A stretch of DNA of 64,000 nucleotides, taken from assembly GCA_963082975.1 (NCBI GenBank), contig OY720344.1:74016053-74080052 (forward strand). Direction: 5' to 3'. Made by a program: the position numbers and the translations under genes. How positions within the stretch are numbered: position 1 is the first letter of the stretch; every line of letters begins with the position of its first letter. Below, one piece after another: positions 21,241-32,776 of this stretch. The notes beneath the pieces were generated by a model that saw only the letters and a program-made list of their open reading frames with translations, made no database searches and was not told the DNA's origin. This DNA is from Labia minor. Lineage: Eukaryota > Arthropoda > Insecta > Dermaptera > Spongiphoridae.

Positions 21241-21309
21241 ATATCAACCATTTATATATATATAAATTTATATATATATAGATTTATTTACTTGATTAAA
21301 CTCACTTGA

Positions 21310-21753
21310 TGAAAACATTTTTATCTAAACTTTTCGTTTCAAATAAAATAAATCTCACTTGAATTTACATGTACCACTCAACACTATAAAAATAATAAAT
21401 AAATATATAAACCGACATGAAAACAACTATTTTCATTTGAGACATCTAAGAATAAGGATATTTATACAAATGTTATAATAAATTTCATTTAATTCATTAA
21501 AATTAAAATTCAATTAAAATAATTTAGTTTATACTTAAAAAATACTTTAAATGTACAAGTTTAAACCGGCATTTCTTTTCAATTTAATTTCACTTGAAAA
21601 GTTTCTATCACAATGTCACATCTTAGTTATGTACATCTTTTTAAATAAAAAACATTAATAAATAGAAATAACGTCAATCATAAAATAAATAACAATCAGA
21701 TATTATTATTATTTAAAAAAAATTATTTAACGAGAAAGTTGTTTATGGGAACT
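21310..21753. other. Unassigned AT-rich DNA
   Basis: No feature recognised before the LINE fragment. Confidence 0.5.
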
Positions 21754-21873
21754 CCAATTGGTAAGCAACCAATAAATCAAAGACACAATATGAAGGAGTT
21801 TGGAGAGATTAGAAGATGGATGGAGGCGGCTCACCTTAGGGATGTTCATAGGACCATAGTTGCTGCGCCATAG
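21754..21873 (+). pseudogene. LINE ORF2 C-terminal tail fragment (a)
   Basis: A 39-codon open stretch plus stop reading PIGKQPINQRHNM, then RRWMEAAHLRDVHRTIVAAP. It parallels the tails at 36.2 and 53.5 kb (W-E-AQD-RHLW-S-VAAA), typical of the extreme C-terminus of a non-LTR retrotransposon polyprotein. Only the last ~40 residues survive. A Helentron-2 copy begins about 12 bp downstream. Confidence 0.6.
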
Positions 21874-21884
21874 AGGTAGTTTAA

Positions 21885-22406
21885 AAAAATCTGGAGTATC
21901 TCCACTCGACTATCTCGCAAATTTGAATTGGATTCATTAACATATATTATATTTAAAATAAAAATATAAATTAAAATTAATAAATAATATTTATTAAACC
22001 AGCGCGTGTTTAGCTCTTTGTTGATGGCACCACGTCACGTGCTGGCGCGTGTTTTGCAGTTGTGTTAAAAAATTAATTCCGGTATTTTCGGCGATTCAAT
22101 CAAGCTGAAATTCTATATATAGCAGTTCTATCCAAATTTTGATCATGTGAAAAACTATTCATACATATATGTTTATTTTTACGGTCAGTTTAGAGGAAAC
22201 AAAAATCAAAACGTGGGAGGTAATGACCCTCTTCCGGTTGAGCTACATTTCTCAAAAGTTGATAGAAAACTACGAATTTTGAATAATGTCCATATACCAA
22301 ATTTCATTATTCTAGCTCAAACCGTTTTTGCGTAATCTTGTCTACATACACACACACATCGAAAATTTTCGTGATCGCAATACTATCTCTGGCGATATAG
22401 TAAAAA
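21885..22406 (-). mobile_element. Helentron-type nonautonomous element (family 2), copy 1
   Basis: On the minus strand it starts TTTTACTATATCGCCAGAG and ends with the inverted form GCGAGATAGTCGAG, then a small hairpin (tGGAGatactCCa) and a T-rich end. Subterminal inverted repeats plus a 3' hairpin copy the plan of family 1 with different sequence. A GT microsatellite (about 22347-22359) lies near its 5' end. Sister copies lie at 28997, 34548 and 61172. Confidence 0.65.
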
Positions 22407-23336
22407 ATAATACCTATAATCATTATTATTATTTTTAAAATAATGCTTCGATGTTTTGATAGATTAATATCAATTTAACTGCTTCCTTTAGTATTCTTCT
22501 TTTGAGAAGAGACCTTTCTATTTTTTTTCCTTTTGTTTGCACGAAAGCTTTATCAATAACAATCAAATAGAATTTGTTTTTGCCTTTAGCTTTTCTTTTT
22601 GTCGTTACTATTCATTCTTCTTACTACATTCATATTCATAAATTAATAGATAATATACGACAGATAAAAAAAGAATAATAAATATTAATGAATGAATAGT
22701 TAAAGTACTTCATTTTTTCATATGATAAAAAATTAATTATAGGCGATTTAGGAATATTTAGGAGAACAATTCCATTAAATTGTTCTTTCTTAAAAAATTG
22801 CTATTATTTTTTTATTAATTTATCGAACAACTCTGGGCATTCGTTATTATACTCAATAAAAATCAATAACTATTTTGAATATCTTCTAAATTAAATAACA
22901 TTTTTTATTCTTATAATGTCATGAAAGTAATATATGATCTACAATAATTAAGGTAATAAAAAGGAACAAGTATTTTCATATATTAACAATAACAAAACGA
23001 AAACTGTTATTTTTGAGACGCAACTTTTGACATGACGGTTCAATTTGATATTTACGACATCAAGGATAGAGCTGTCATTTTTTTGATATCTATATTACAT
23101 ATACTTCCTCTTCGGTTTATACCCATGATTTGATGACTAGTTAAAGAAAGGATGAATATTTTTCTCTCATTTGTTTTATAATAATTATTTATAATAGCTA
23201 TACTTCTCTAATCAAAAATAATGTAATATTCTTTCCATGTGGTAAGCTAACTAAACTAAAATTAAATTTAAAAAATATAAATTTTAATAATAATAATTTT
23301 AATTAAACATTCGGTGAAGTTTAAATTATTGCTTTA
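22407..23336. other. Unassigned AT-rich DNA
   Basis: No feature recognised. Confidence 0.5.
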
Positions 23337-24526
23337 CTAGCTGCTTCGAGCGCCTTCGACGCTCTCCACACCTAGACGGGGGCTCCGCCCCCTGTACCCC
23401 CCCGAGTGTCCCTATTCTGAGCTATAACCAGCTAACTCCTACCCTGTCCCATCTCTCTCACGTTCCTTCCTACATTGTCCGCCCTGTTCACAATTGGTCT
23501 TCCAAACGGACGTTTTCCAATCGAACTCCCCACCAATATATTTTTCCTCTCCCATTCTAGCCATGTGCCCTGCCGATCCCAGCCTTCTCTATTTTATGAC
23601 CTATATCTAGAGATGCATAGAGGTCATGCAATTCCTTGTTATGCAGTCTCCGCCATTCCCCGGTGTCCTCATCTTTCTTTGGTCCATAAATGCTGGGAAG
23701 AATCCTATTCTCAAATACTCTGAATCTATTCTCATCTCCCAGGGTTATAGACCATGCCTCCCACCCATATAATACAACAGAAAAAATAATTGTTTTATAT
23801 ATTTTAATTTTGATCGCCTTTGATAATAATTTCCAGATTGCAACCTCGATTTAAATTCTTTGCAAATATTATTCTCTCTGATACTAATTATTTTGTTTTA
23901 TCACTATTAATTTCAAACCCCATCAATTTTCCTGCCTCGATTAATTTATTTATGCTACTTTAAATGTTATTAACTTATTTAAAAAAAAATCAGAGTAAAC
24001 AAAATAAAAATAAAATATAAAATTAGCATAACACTAAACTACTATAAAAATAATATTAAAAAATATATTATATATTAAAATCTTACGTGAAAATCCAATT
24101 ATGAGATCAAATTTTCTTAATTAAAATAATTTACTCACATAATCTTAAAAATTAATAGTATTAAATTATAGCCGTAATGTGAATGTTTTCAAGCCAATAA
24201 GATCAATTGAGATATTGTAAATATCAATAGATATATAAAAAGATTTTTATCTGCACATTGCTCAGAATTTAAATTACCGCCAAATTATCGCCACCAGCGC
24301 CTCTATGATCTAGTATGGTAACTAAACTATTTTTAATAAATTATTCTTTATAATTTTTTTAAAATTTTTCTAATTAAAAAATCGAAAATCGGGCTTCGAG
24401 GTCTGGTGGCCAGCCCCTTTGTGCTTCCGTGTAAAAAATTCCATGTCCCTGTGTGCGATAGATTTGCCTGGAGAGCTCGGTCAGACAAACAGACACACAC
24501 ATTACACTTGCTTTTATTATTATAGA
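23337..24526 (-). mobile_element. Canonical Helitron, nonautonomous, with LINE cargo
   Basis: On the minus strand the element starts A|TCTATAATAATAAAAGC. It ends with the hairpin GAGCG-tcgaagg-CGCTC, then gaagcagCTAG|T. The 5' TC, 3' hairpin about 8 nt before CTAG, and insertion between A and T are the canonical Helitron signature. A second GC hairpin (GGGGGCggaGCCCCC) lies just upstream. The 3' 75 bp match the ends at 34.17, 45.4 and 47.34 kb. The interior contains part of a LINE (23420-23830) on the same strand, fused directly to the 3' end block. No Rep/helicase. Confidence 0.8.
23420..23830 (-). pseudogene. LINE ORF2 fragment downstream of RT (b)
   Basis: The minus strand reads ELHDLYASLDIGHKIEKAG, then after a frameshift MARMGEEKYIGG. 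After a second shift it reads GKRPFGRPIVNRADNVGRNV and REMG. These are the familiar C-terminal motifs of RTE/CR1-like polyproteins ('LH..ELHDLYSSPDI', 'HVARMGEE', 'GKRPLGRPR.RW.DN'). Upstream residues, with YMGGRHG-like matches, extend to about 23830. The RT catalytic core is absent. The fragment ends abruptly where the Helitron 3' block starts. Confidence 0.75.
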
Positions 24527-24949
24527 TGCGCAATTTAGGGGTTAAATTAGCTTTCTTCTTGTTTTGAAGTCTAATGAGTTTTGCTGTTGTTTTAATAATC
24601 TCTCTCTATATATATATATTAAATTTATATTTAATTTATTATAATTTATATTTTAATTATTTTATATATCCTATAGACTTGTATATATAATACTGGTGTT
24701 TAATTTTAGTTTATATACTCAAAATATAATATAGATTATTATACAGGGTAGTCCAAAAGTCCGGTAACATTTGAATCGAGCGCTGCTTCGAATTGCGGGG
24801 GATAGGGGGGAACGGGGCGTTACTAAACGCGAGAGCGGTTAGTTGGAATTCAGTGCCATAGCGTCGTTGTACGTTGTTGTTTTGTGTACGCGAGTACTAT
24901 CGCAACAACGATTCTGCGACTGAAGCGCGACTAAAATTTTGTACACAGT

Positions 24950-25250
24950 ACAACATACATACACATAAAAATCAAGCTCCATCAACTCGTGCAATTAAAA
25001 TTGGGTACAGAAGTTCGAGGAGACGGGTTCAACATTAAATCATCCACGATCCGGCCGACCTAGGACGTCGAGAGAGCCCGTAAACATAGAGCGCGTACGA
25101 GCATCTGTTAGAGAACAACTTGGCCTCTCTACTCGAAAGCGGTCTAGTGTTTTAAATGTATCCAGGGCATCTTTAAATCGTATTCTTCACAAGGATTTAC
25201 ATTTACACCCATATAAAATTCAAATTGTACAGCAATTAAGGCCTCAATAG
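24950..25250 (+). pseudogene. Transposase N-terminal (HTH) fragment
   Basis: Reads VNIERVRASVREQLGLSTRK followed by RSSVLNVSRASLNRILHKDL and HLHPYKIQIVQQL. This is the second helix-turn-helix of DUF4817-type Tc1/mariner-like transposases. An upstream part (FEETGSTLNHPRSGRPR) is in a shifted frame. Several frameshifts and a stop after QLRPQ show it is dead. Confidence 0.7.
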
Positions 25251-25344
25251 CAGCGGTTCGTGAAATTTTTGGGCAAAAAGTCATATCCAAAAGAGGTGAC
25301 ATTAACTGGCCACCCCGCAGTCACCAATGGACTTTTTCATTTGA

Positions 25345-25536
25345 GGATATCTCAAAAGTAAAGTTTTTAATAACAACCCTCAGTCTATTGAAGAATTAAA
25401 AGAAAATATACGCGAGGAAATTCAGAACATTTCTCCAAACACTTGTCGGGCGGTGATGGAAAATTTCCGCACTAGGTTAGAGGGGTGCCAAACTAAACAA
25501 GGGGCACATTTGGACGACGTTATTTTTAAAAAATAA
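25345..25536 (+). pseudogene. Transposase C-terminal fragment
   Basis: 63 codons plus stop in one frame: GYLKSKVFNNNPQSIEELK, ENIREEIQNISPNTCRAVME, NFRTRLEGCQTKQGAHLDD. This follows the 'PLDYFLWG' region in intact relatives and reaches the natural stop. The preceding segment (DINWPPRS) carries the 'NWPPRSPDLTP' motif in a different frame and breaks off before the last catalytic residue. Confidence 0.75.
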
Positions 25537-25641
25537 AACCCTGCTTTTTTTACTTTTATAATAAATAAACATATTTTCTCTCATATCTCTTTTTGTATTT
25601 TTTATAACCATTTGAAATGTTACCGGACTTTTTGCTAAGAA

Positions 25642-26319
25642 CAAAATTTCATTAATTTTTGAAAATTTATCATTTGGATGTTTTTATTTAAATACTTAAT
25701 AATAATAATAATAATAATAAATTTTAAATACTTTTATTTTATTATTATTAAAAATATCTTTTATTGAATGAAGAATTTTGATCATTCACTCAAAGCCAAG
25801 ATTACAAACTAAGTAGAGTAATCCTTTCAAATAAGCCTTCTTCTTCTTTTACAAACACCCGAAAAAGGGAAATTGTATTCAGTGGAATTCTGAGTTTAAG
25901 AAAATTAAATTGTAATATAAAGCCAGGATCAAAGATACTCCTTCGAATAGAATCGTTTATAAGACAGATTCTTATTCAAAGCTACATCAGCGACCATAAG
26001 CCTAAGCAAAGTTATTAAGACTGATTGGATTCTATATTGAATGTTAAATAGAAATAAGTATAATTAAATATTCAAGGAATGTAATTATATATTATATTTT
26101 ATTCTAATGTACTCAGGACGAAAATTTTAATGGATCTATATTTAAAAAAAGAACTCATATCCTTTTCATTAAAATAAACTGAGAAAGTTTAAATAAACAA
26201 TGTAATGATAAACATTAAAAAAAAATTTAATTAAATAGAGTGGATGGAATATACTTGAATTTTAAAAATGATTTATCTTGTTACTATAATTTATTTAATT
26301 AAAATTTATAAAATAATTA
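25642..26319. other. Unassigned AT-rich DNA
   Basis: Includes an (AAT)n array near 25697-25720. No gene recognised. Confidence 0.5.
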
Positions 26320-26835
26320 GGTAATTATTCGGGTAAGCTTTGGTACATGGATTTGGATAAAACTTTACCAGTGGGTTCATTTTGCAATTCCAAATAAACA
26401 TTGATTATGGAATTTTTTCGGGCCTCTTCTAGTTTACGAAATAAAAATTATTAAAAAAAAAAGATTTTTTAAGTTTGACAGATTAGTTATGAACGTCGAA
26501 ATGTGCCATTAAGACTTAATGATTAAGTAATGTTTTATTGACTAATTAACTAATAATTCACAGAAAAATTATTTAATTAATTATTTTATTAATTTCATAA
26601 ATCCAAACCGAACTTATAAAAACCGAAAATTAGTGTGCCCTCTCGTGGTCAATTGATTAAACATGGTAGCTAAATAGAATATGGATTTATATGCAAATTT
26701 TAACAATTTTTATCTCGTAAACTAGAAGAGGCCCGAAAAAATTCCAAAAAAAAAAGTTTTTTTGGAATTGCAAAAGGAACCCACTGGTAAAGTTTTATCC
26801 AAATCCATTTACCAAAGCTTACCTGAATAATTACC
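26320..26835. mobile_element. Fold-back MITE (family FB-A), full copy
   Basis: A 516-bp element with long inverted arms. The left GGTAATTATTCGGGTAAGCT is mirrored by the right end AGCTTACCTGAATAATTACC. The arms continue through 'ggatttggataaaactttac', 'cagtgggttc' and 'cgggcctcttctagtttacg', over 100 bp each. The unique centre includes 'aaccgaacttataaaaaccg'. The 59.2 kb copy carries the same centre in the opposite orientation. Confidence 0.85.
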
Positions 26836-27885
26836 AATATTTAATCATTAGGGGTCAGTGTAGTCTAATCGACATTCAGCAAGCAGGAGTCCTAATATAA
26901 TAATTGCTCTCAAGAGACAATCCAAGGTCCATTATAAACGGGTTCTTGTAGGACGCCTTTAGACAAGCAAAAAACCATGATACGTGAGAATAATAACACC
27001 TTAGGTGCTAGTCAATCCACCAATTTCCAAGTAACAACTTGGCAATCGGATTCTGACCAGGACTATCATGAGATCAGAAGAAAGTAACTTGGAACAACAT
27101 CTAAGATTCAACTCTAAATGAGGAAATAAAAAAACTATGTATCGAAAAAGAATGAAAATAATATTTTGGAAAATTGGAATTAGAATATAAAAGGGAATGA
27201 AAAATGGATAAAGTTTTGCGAAATTCTCAAGGGGCCATTTGCATAATAATAATATAACCGCTAAGTGAAATCTAATCAAATGATTATATTCTTGCTTGCT
27301 GCCTAAAATAGACAAAATGACATTTATATACTGAAAATAATTTATGTTTTATTTTAAATATATTATTTAGGAAAGTTTCCATATAACTTGACCGTAAAAT
27401 TATCTTTAAAATAAATTTTTTTTTTGCAAGTTTTGGTTTTAAATTATTTTTTGAATTTTTCTTATACCACTTTATTGTATATATATATATATATTGCTAA
27501 AAAAGATAAACATCGATTTAACATTTTTATCATCGGTGTAGTGATTTAGATTTTTTGAAATCGTCTCGATACAAGGCCATGGCCCTGACCTGGATTGGTT
27601 GGTCCCCATCCACCCAGACAGACAGACACAGACACCTACCATGTCCTGACACTAACACTCGCGTCAACAATTATATCAAACACACTGAGTCTATCTCAAA
27701 TGGGAGTGAGCGAGAGCAAATGAGAAACATCCATTTGTGTTTATCAATATTATATCTGATAATTTTTGGAGCGGAACATTAATATAATGAAGATATTTGT
27801 AATTAATTCTAAACAACTAATCTAATAAACGATTTCATTATTTTGGTATCTTAAATTAATAATAATATTAATAATAATTTTAAAA
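26836..27885. other. Unassigned DNA
   Basis: Contains a (TA)n tract at about 27477-27495. A GC-richer patch at 27550-27720 includes 'cccagacagacagacacag'. The frame at 27001-27315 has hydrophobic stretches but no recognised domain. Confidence 0.4.
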
Positions 27886-28212
27886 ATAATAATAATAATA
27901 ATAATAATATATAATAAAATAAAAAACCTCTGACTTTTGTACATCCTTCATAAGGACATCGCCTATCAAGTCGATTATATTAATTATGTGTTCTATGATC
28001 AGTAGAACGGGTCCCATCAACCTTTATCTTGATTTTCTTGATCGGAGGCGCTACTTTTTATCAAGTAGCTTTCCCAATTTTGATTTCGGAGGCTGTTGAC
28101 TTCGTCCCATAGATCCCAGCTAGAGAAATTCCCTTGCCAGGCCTGGGACTTGTACCCGGGTCCACGAGAATGTCAGGCAACGATGTTGCCTCTCACCCTG
28201 TTTTGCCTTTCT
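27886..28212 (-). repeat. tRNA-derived SINE, copy 1
   Basis: On the minus strand a tRNA-like head carries 'cagggtgagaggcaac' (A-box position) and 'GGGTACAAGTCCC' (B box, 28148-28160 on the plus strand). A body with 'aatttctctagctggg', 'atcaaaattgggaaagc' and 'gatcaagaaaatcaagat' follows. The tail runs into an (AAT)n array at 27886-27930, a usual SINE 3' tail. Copies with the same body lie at 43990, 50150 and, truncated, 56690. Confidence 0.7.
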
Positions 28213-28996
28213 ATATATATATTAATAAATTGATTGGTACGTGACTTAATTATTAACTTTAAGGTCAGGCTTAGTTACAGGACTTTGAATATGACGTTAG
28301 GTTGTGTGATCACACAAGGTGTTACGAAAGGAGGGAATCAGGTATCCTAGAGCTACTTTAGTGAACTGGATTCCATGGTAGGTATAACTGTGTGAGCAAG
28401 TTGAGAGGACTGTTGGACTCTGCCGGCTATCCGATTAAGTGATGTAACTTCTATTAAAGGGTTCTGGGTGGATTAAGCTCCTCCAAGACCAACTTGATCA
28501 TAAGTGATATTGATAACTCATGTTTTAGTAGTTTTTATAAATAACTGCTATTTCTAGGGTGGGAATTCTCTCATCAGAAACGAGATGTGGGTTTTCAAAT
28601 GGTCATCGTTGTCTCGCAGATGAGGATGACAAGTAAACATCAGGTTAGGCTTACTTTTGGATGTTGTAGTAATTTGGTTGATCAGACACAGGTTTACTCT
28701 ATCTGCAATCTAATGCAGGAGGAGACCATTTAGTCCCATCCTGTCCAATTTATAAGCATTATAGAAAATATTATTTCCCTCAGGCAAACAGCGCTCTATT
28801 TAGGATGCCAAGGGTAGATTAGGAATTTTTTCTATCTTTATTTAAAAATGGCGATGCAATTGAAAACATTCATGATTACTGAATAGTCAATGATGGAAGA
28901 AATTCGGGTGGAAGTATTTCGGAGTAAACATAAGACAAAGTTCATACGCATTTAGATTATTTTTAGTTGTATTAAATAATAATAGTTTATATCATG
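28213..28996. other. GC-richer unassigned segment
   Basis: About 28260-28850 is GC-richer than its surroundings. It contains 'gtcccatcctgtcc', also seen near 20020, and a hairpin-like 'gtcatc...gatgac' near 28602-28630. No frame, RNA gene or transposon terminus is recognisable. It may be an old retroelement body. Confidence 0.35.
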
Positions 28997-29311
28997 TTTT
29001 TTACTATCTCGCCAGGGATAGTATTGCAATCACGAAAATTTTCGATGTTGAGATTTTGTTGTTTTTATACTTTTTGAATGTTCCTGAATCATTTTCACTA
29101 AGGTTGAGAAAAATGTCTGTCTGTCTGTGTGTGTGTGTGTGTGTATGTGTGTATGTAGACAAGATTACTCAAAAACGGTTTCAGCTAGAATCATGAAATT
29201 TGGTACATGGGCATTATTCAAAATTCGTAGTTTTCTATCAACTTTTGAGAAATGTAGCTCAACCGGAAGAGGGTCATTACCTATAACGTTTTGATTTTTT
29301 TTCCTCTAAAG

Positions 29312-29776
29312 CAGAGGTTCTTAAACCTTTGTACTCCGCGGACCCCCACTTGAAAAAAAAATTTTTGACGGACCCCATCCCAACTTTAGGTACTTTACGT
29401 CATTTTATTAGTTAATTTCTGGCTTACGATCTCATAAGAACAAGGATATATGATGGATATTTCTAACAGTGATTGGTGAATAACGATTTTTTTGCATATA
29501 GTAGAACACATTTTATTAGAAATTATAATATTGAAGAAAGAAAATTCAGCTAAATATGAAGATGGAAACGGTAGCAATAGTTTTCTTGCACATTTCGTTG
29601 AATTTGGGTATTTGATCTCTGTTTCCTCACAAAGCCATGCCATCGCTTCTTTTATATTAATTAAAGTTTTAACTGACTCATCATTTTCTCGTGCACCTGT
29701 ACGATGGCTTTGCGGACCCCCAGTAAAGGCTTCGCGGACCCCCAGGGGTCCGCGGACCACAGTTTAAGAACCTCTG
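29312..29776 (-). mobile_element. hAT element nested in Helentron-2
   Basis: Ends CAGAGGTTCTTAAACC and its inverse 'gtttaagaacctctg' with an exact 8-bp duplication CTCTAAAG (29304-29311, 29777-29784). Subterminal 'ctccgcggaccccca' and 'gggggtccgcggacc' are also inverted. The interior retains a transposase scrap on the minus strand. It is younger than the Helentron-2 copy. Confidence 0.92.
29395..29700 (-). pseudogene. hAT transposase C-terminal scrap (ZBED/GTF2IRD2-like)
   Basis: The minus strand reads KYPNSTKCARKLLLPFPSSY followed by LAEFSFF, matching the 'YP.l...A...LlpFpssYL.E.gFS' segment of ZBED5-like hAT transposases. The rest of the dimerisation region is shuffled by frameshifts (MCSTICKK). 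The first ~20 codons of the open frame are terminal-repeat sequence (VRGPLGVREAF). Only the last ~60 residues of the gene survive. Confidence 0.6.
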
Positions 29777-30106
29777 CTCTAAAGTAACCGTAAAAATAAA
29801 GATATATGTTTGATAATTTCCACATGATTAAAAATTGTATATAACTGCTATATATATAATTTCAGCTTGAATTTCACATTGAATGAAAATACCAGAATTA
29901 ATTTTTTAACACTGGAAATCTCACGCGCCAACACGTGACATGGTGCCATCAACAAAGAGCCAAACATGCGCTGGTTTAATAAATATTATCTATTAATTTT
30001 AATATATAATTTATAATTAATTAAATTTAATTTAAATATAATATATTATGTTATTTAATCCAATTCAAATTGCGAGATAATCGAGTGGAGACACTCCAGC
30101 TAATTT

Positions 30107-32130
30107 TTTGTTCTTTTTCTTCTTTCTTTTTTAAGGCAATATTTCTATTGTATGGCCACTGGCTGAGCCACTGTAATAAATAAATAATAAAAAATAATAG
30201 ATATATATAGATTTATATAATTTATCGCTCTTTTGTAGAGAAAATCCTTTATTCATATCTGATAGAATAAAATAAATATGCATTTTTGTTTTACTTTCCT
30301 ATTATTAAATTTTGTATTCAATATACAATAGCTATATTATTTTATTTATTCCATTAAAAATAAATACATGAAGTGAAAGAGAGATAGAGAGAAAATCTAA
30401 ACATTATATCAATATTTAAAAAGGGAAATTTACATTTATTTTTAATTTTATATTCTTTACTATGTATGGTGTTTAGAGAATGTATTTTATTCAAAAAAAT
30501 CATTTTTTCATTATTTTTATGGTTTTATAAACAAAAAAAAAGTCAAAATTATTTAAATTTTTAATTACAATTTTTTTATCATTGTAGCAAATTTCCATCG
30601 AAATTTTAATTAATTATATCTTTACTTAAATTGGCAGATACATAGAGATAGTACGATTCTTCTCTATGTAATTTATAAAAATTTCTCTAGATTAATTTGT
30701 TCATTGGCAAGTAATTGAAAATTATGTTATTTTATTATTGGTATTATTATTTAATGTTCATAAAATGAGAAAAATATAATTGATATAATATTATATTTTA
30801 TTTTCATTATTTGATTTATATTTACTATTAAATGAAGTTTTCAAAAAATTAATTATCTTATTTTTTATAAGTTTAAATATGTTTAACTTATAATAAATAC
30901 TTAAAAACTTATAATTAAATAAATTAAAGAAAAATTGAATGTCACATCACTTTTTGAGTAATTTTCTCTATTTTATACTTTTTGCAAATTTTTCTGTGAT
31001 TAATTATGAGTTTCGTTAGTTATTAGTTATCCTATGTATTAATATATATATATATATATATTTATATTAATTGTTTTATTCATTCCTAATTGCATAAAAA
31101 TTATTTTCTCAGTTAATATTTGAATAACGGATGATGTTTTTCTATTATATTTTTCAAGAATTTATCTATTGTAGTGCTTCTATTGAAAAAGTTGTATAGA
31201 TTAAGCCCTTCTCTCATTCCAATGGAGTTAGATTATGATGATCGCCTGTTCTAGTCTTATATAGTTAGGTATAATAGCCAGACTAGGTTAGTCACATACG
31301 ATGTCGGGTCTTTTAGAAGAGGGATCATTTCCTGACTAACGTCACATGACCGTCATCATTATCATCATCAGTCCATTCATTGATTCATTCATTCAAAATG
31401 AAACGAGCGGTCACTAAATCTAAGATAACTCAAATGGTTCAAAGGCAAAGGGGGAAAAAAGTGCAATTAAAATAATTAAATAAAAACTATATATATACAT
31501 ATAAATCTTTTATTATATTTATATGTATCTATGTATATTGATTGTGATAAGAAATACTTGAAATAGAAATTATTCCTTTGGAAAGTAAAAAGATTTAAAT
31601 TTCAGATTAATTTTTTATAGATTTAAATCCATTTAATTATATATTTATATTAATTAAGAAATAGTGCCGGATTTTCTTTCTCCTCCTTTAGGTGCATAAC
31701 AATACAATCATTTCTTAAGATGGAGGGGAAACAAATTTATTAAATAATGTTCTATAGCATCTATAATCATTCTAACAACATTTCTGGCCCCTATAACCAC
31801 ATGCCTATATCATGTTGGTTCATGTCCATCCAAACCCTCTTCTAATTCCCTCATATATAATAATATGTATGTTTTTTTTGAGTTTTATCTCTTCATCGCT
31901 TTTTTTGGTCTTTCAACCGGTACTTTCACATTTAGTTCTTTTATATAAATTGTTTGTTTAAAATCTGTATTTAAAAATTTTAATATTTTAGAAATTTTTT
32001 ATAACATTTTAATGGAATTTTTATAATTTATTAATATGGAGAACTTTTTATTTGAAATTGATGTATGTTTATTATTTGTACTATTTTTTTATTGTATTTT
32101 TTTTTGTTTTATTATTTGTTAATACAATTT
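30107..32130. other. Unassigned AT-rich DNA
   Basis: Long AT-rich stretch with (TA)n near 31041-31060. A slightly GC-richer patch at 31230-31450 is unassigned. No transposon ends recognised. Confidence 0.5.
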
Positions 32131-32776
32131 TTACCGACCGACGATAGTAAGGGAGGTATTGTTTTCACACCAAATTTCACATGTGGAGATTTTTACATAT
32201 CTCCACGAATCATGCATTTTCTAAACAGAAAAAAGTATTTTTAGCATGATGTCTGTCCGTCCGTCTGTCCGTCCGTCCGTCCGTCCGTCCGTATAGATGT
32301 GTACAGCCTGAACGGCTCAACCGATTTTGATGAAATTTGGTATATTTACTTAATGCATCAGTGGGATGAATTGATCAACTTTTGGTGCAATTCCGGAAAC
32401 CGGAAGTGGTAGTATTAGCGATCGACGATAGGAAGGAAAGGGTTATTTTCACACCAAAGGAGATTTTTTTATATATCACCACGAATCATGCACTTTGTAT
32501 TGGTTTTATCCTCGAGAAAAATCATATTTATTAGTTTTTTCTTGATTTAAAATTATATGACGTCATCCAGCCATTCATGACGTCACAGCCTGGTCTTGCA
32601 TATATATTATAAATAAAATACAATTAAAAATGTTTATATTTATTATTTATGTATCCATATCTGTTTTTTATTACATTAATAGATATATTAAAATTATTTG
32701 AAATTGTTTCTGTAGCTGGAAATTAATTTATTTCAAACCGTCGGTCGGTTCGGACCTGGCCACAGGTCAACTTATT
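32131..32776 (+). mobile_element. Helentron-1 copy 5, full length
   Basis: Has all family-1 features in order: T-rich flank, ACCGACCGACG, CCGT/CTGT array (32252-32292), duplicated 5' block near 32419, paired TGACGTCA, CGTCGGTCGGT, the hairpin and AACTTATT. It is nearly identical to copies 1 and 6 apart from array length and shares their ~10-bp deletion. Confidence 0.9.

Larger units (their letters stand above)
24744..25641 (+). mobile_element. Tc1/mariner-superfamily element, internally deleted
   Basis: The left end CAGGGTAGTCCAAAAGTCCG follows a TA. The right side shows the inverse 'aaatgttaccggactttttg' with a decayed terminus. The element holds two transposase segments in the right order with the catalytic centre mostly missing. 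It belongs to the group with long CAGGGTG..CCAAAAGTCCGGTAAC termini found in arthropods. Confidence 0.75.
28997..30106 (+). mobile_element. Helentron-type element (family 2), copy 2, split by hAT
   Basis: Starts TTTTTTACTATCTCGCCAGG and has a (TGTC)/(GT)n microsatellite at about 29114-29154. It ends TTGCGAGATAATCGAG, then the hairpin tGGAGacaCTCCa and gctaattttt. It is the best-preserved family-2 copy. A hAT element (29312-29776) interrupts it with an 8-bp duplication. The internal block at 29171-29205 ('aaacggtttcagctagaatc atgaaatttgg') corresponds to a block in family 1. Confidence 0.75.

Noticed and set aside
20802-21251. 149-codon minus-strand frame as a protein gene
   Set aside because: No recognised domain, the C-terminal third is AT-driven Phe/Lys sequence and a competing frame lies opposite. 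Kept only as an island.
29395-29760. 121-codon frame as a complete gene
   Set aside because: Both ends are hAT terminal-repeat sequence; only the middle is a transposase scrap.
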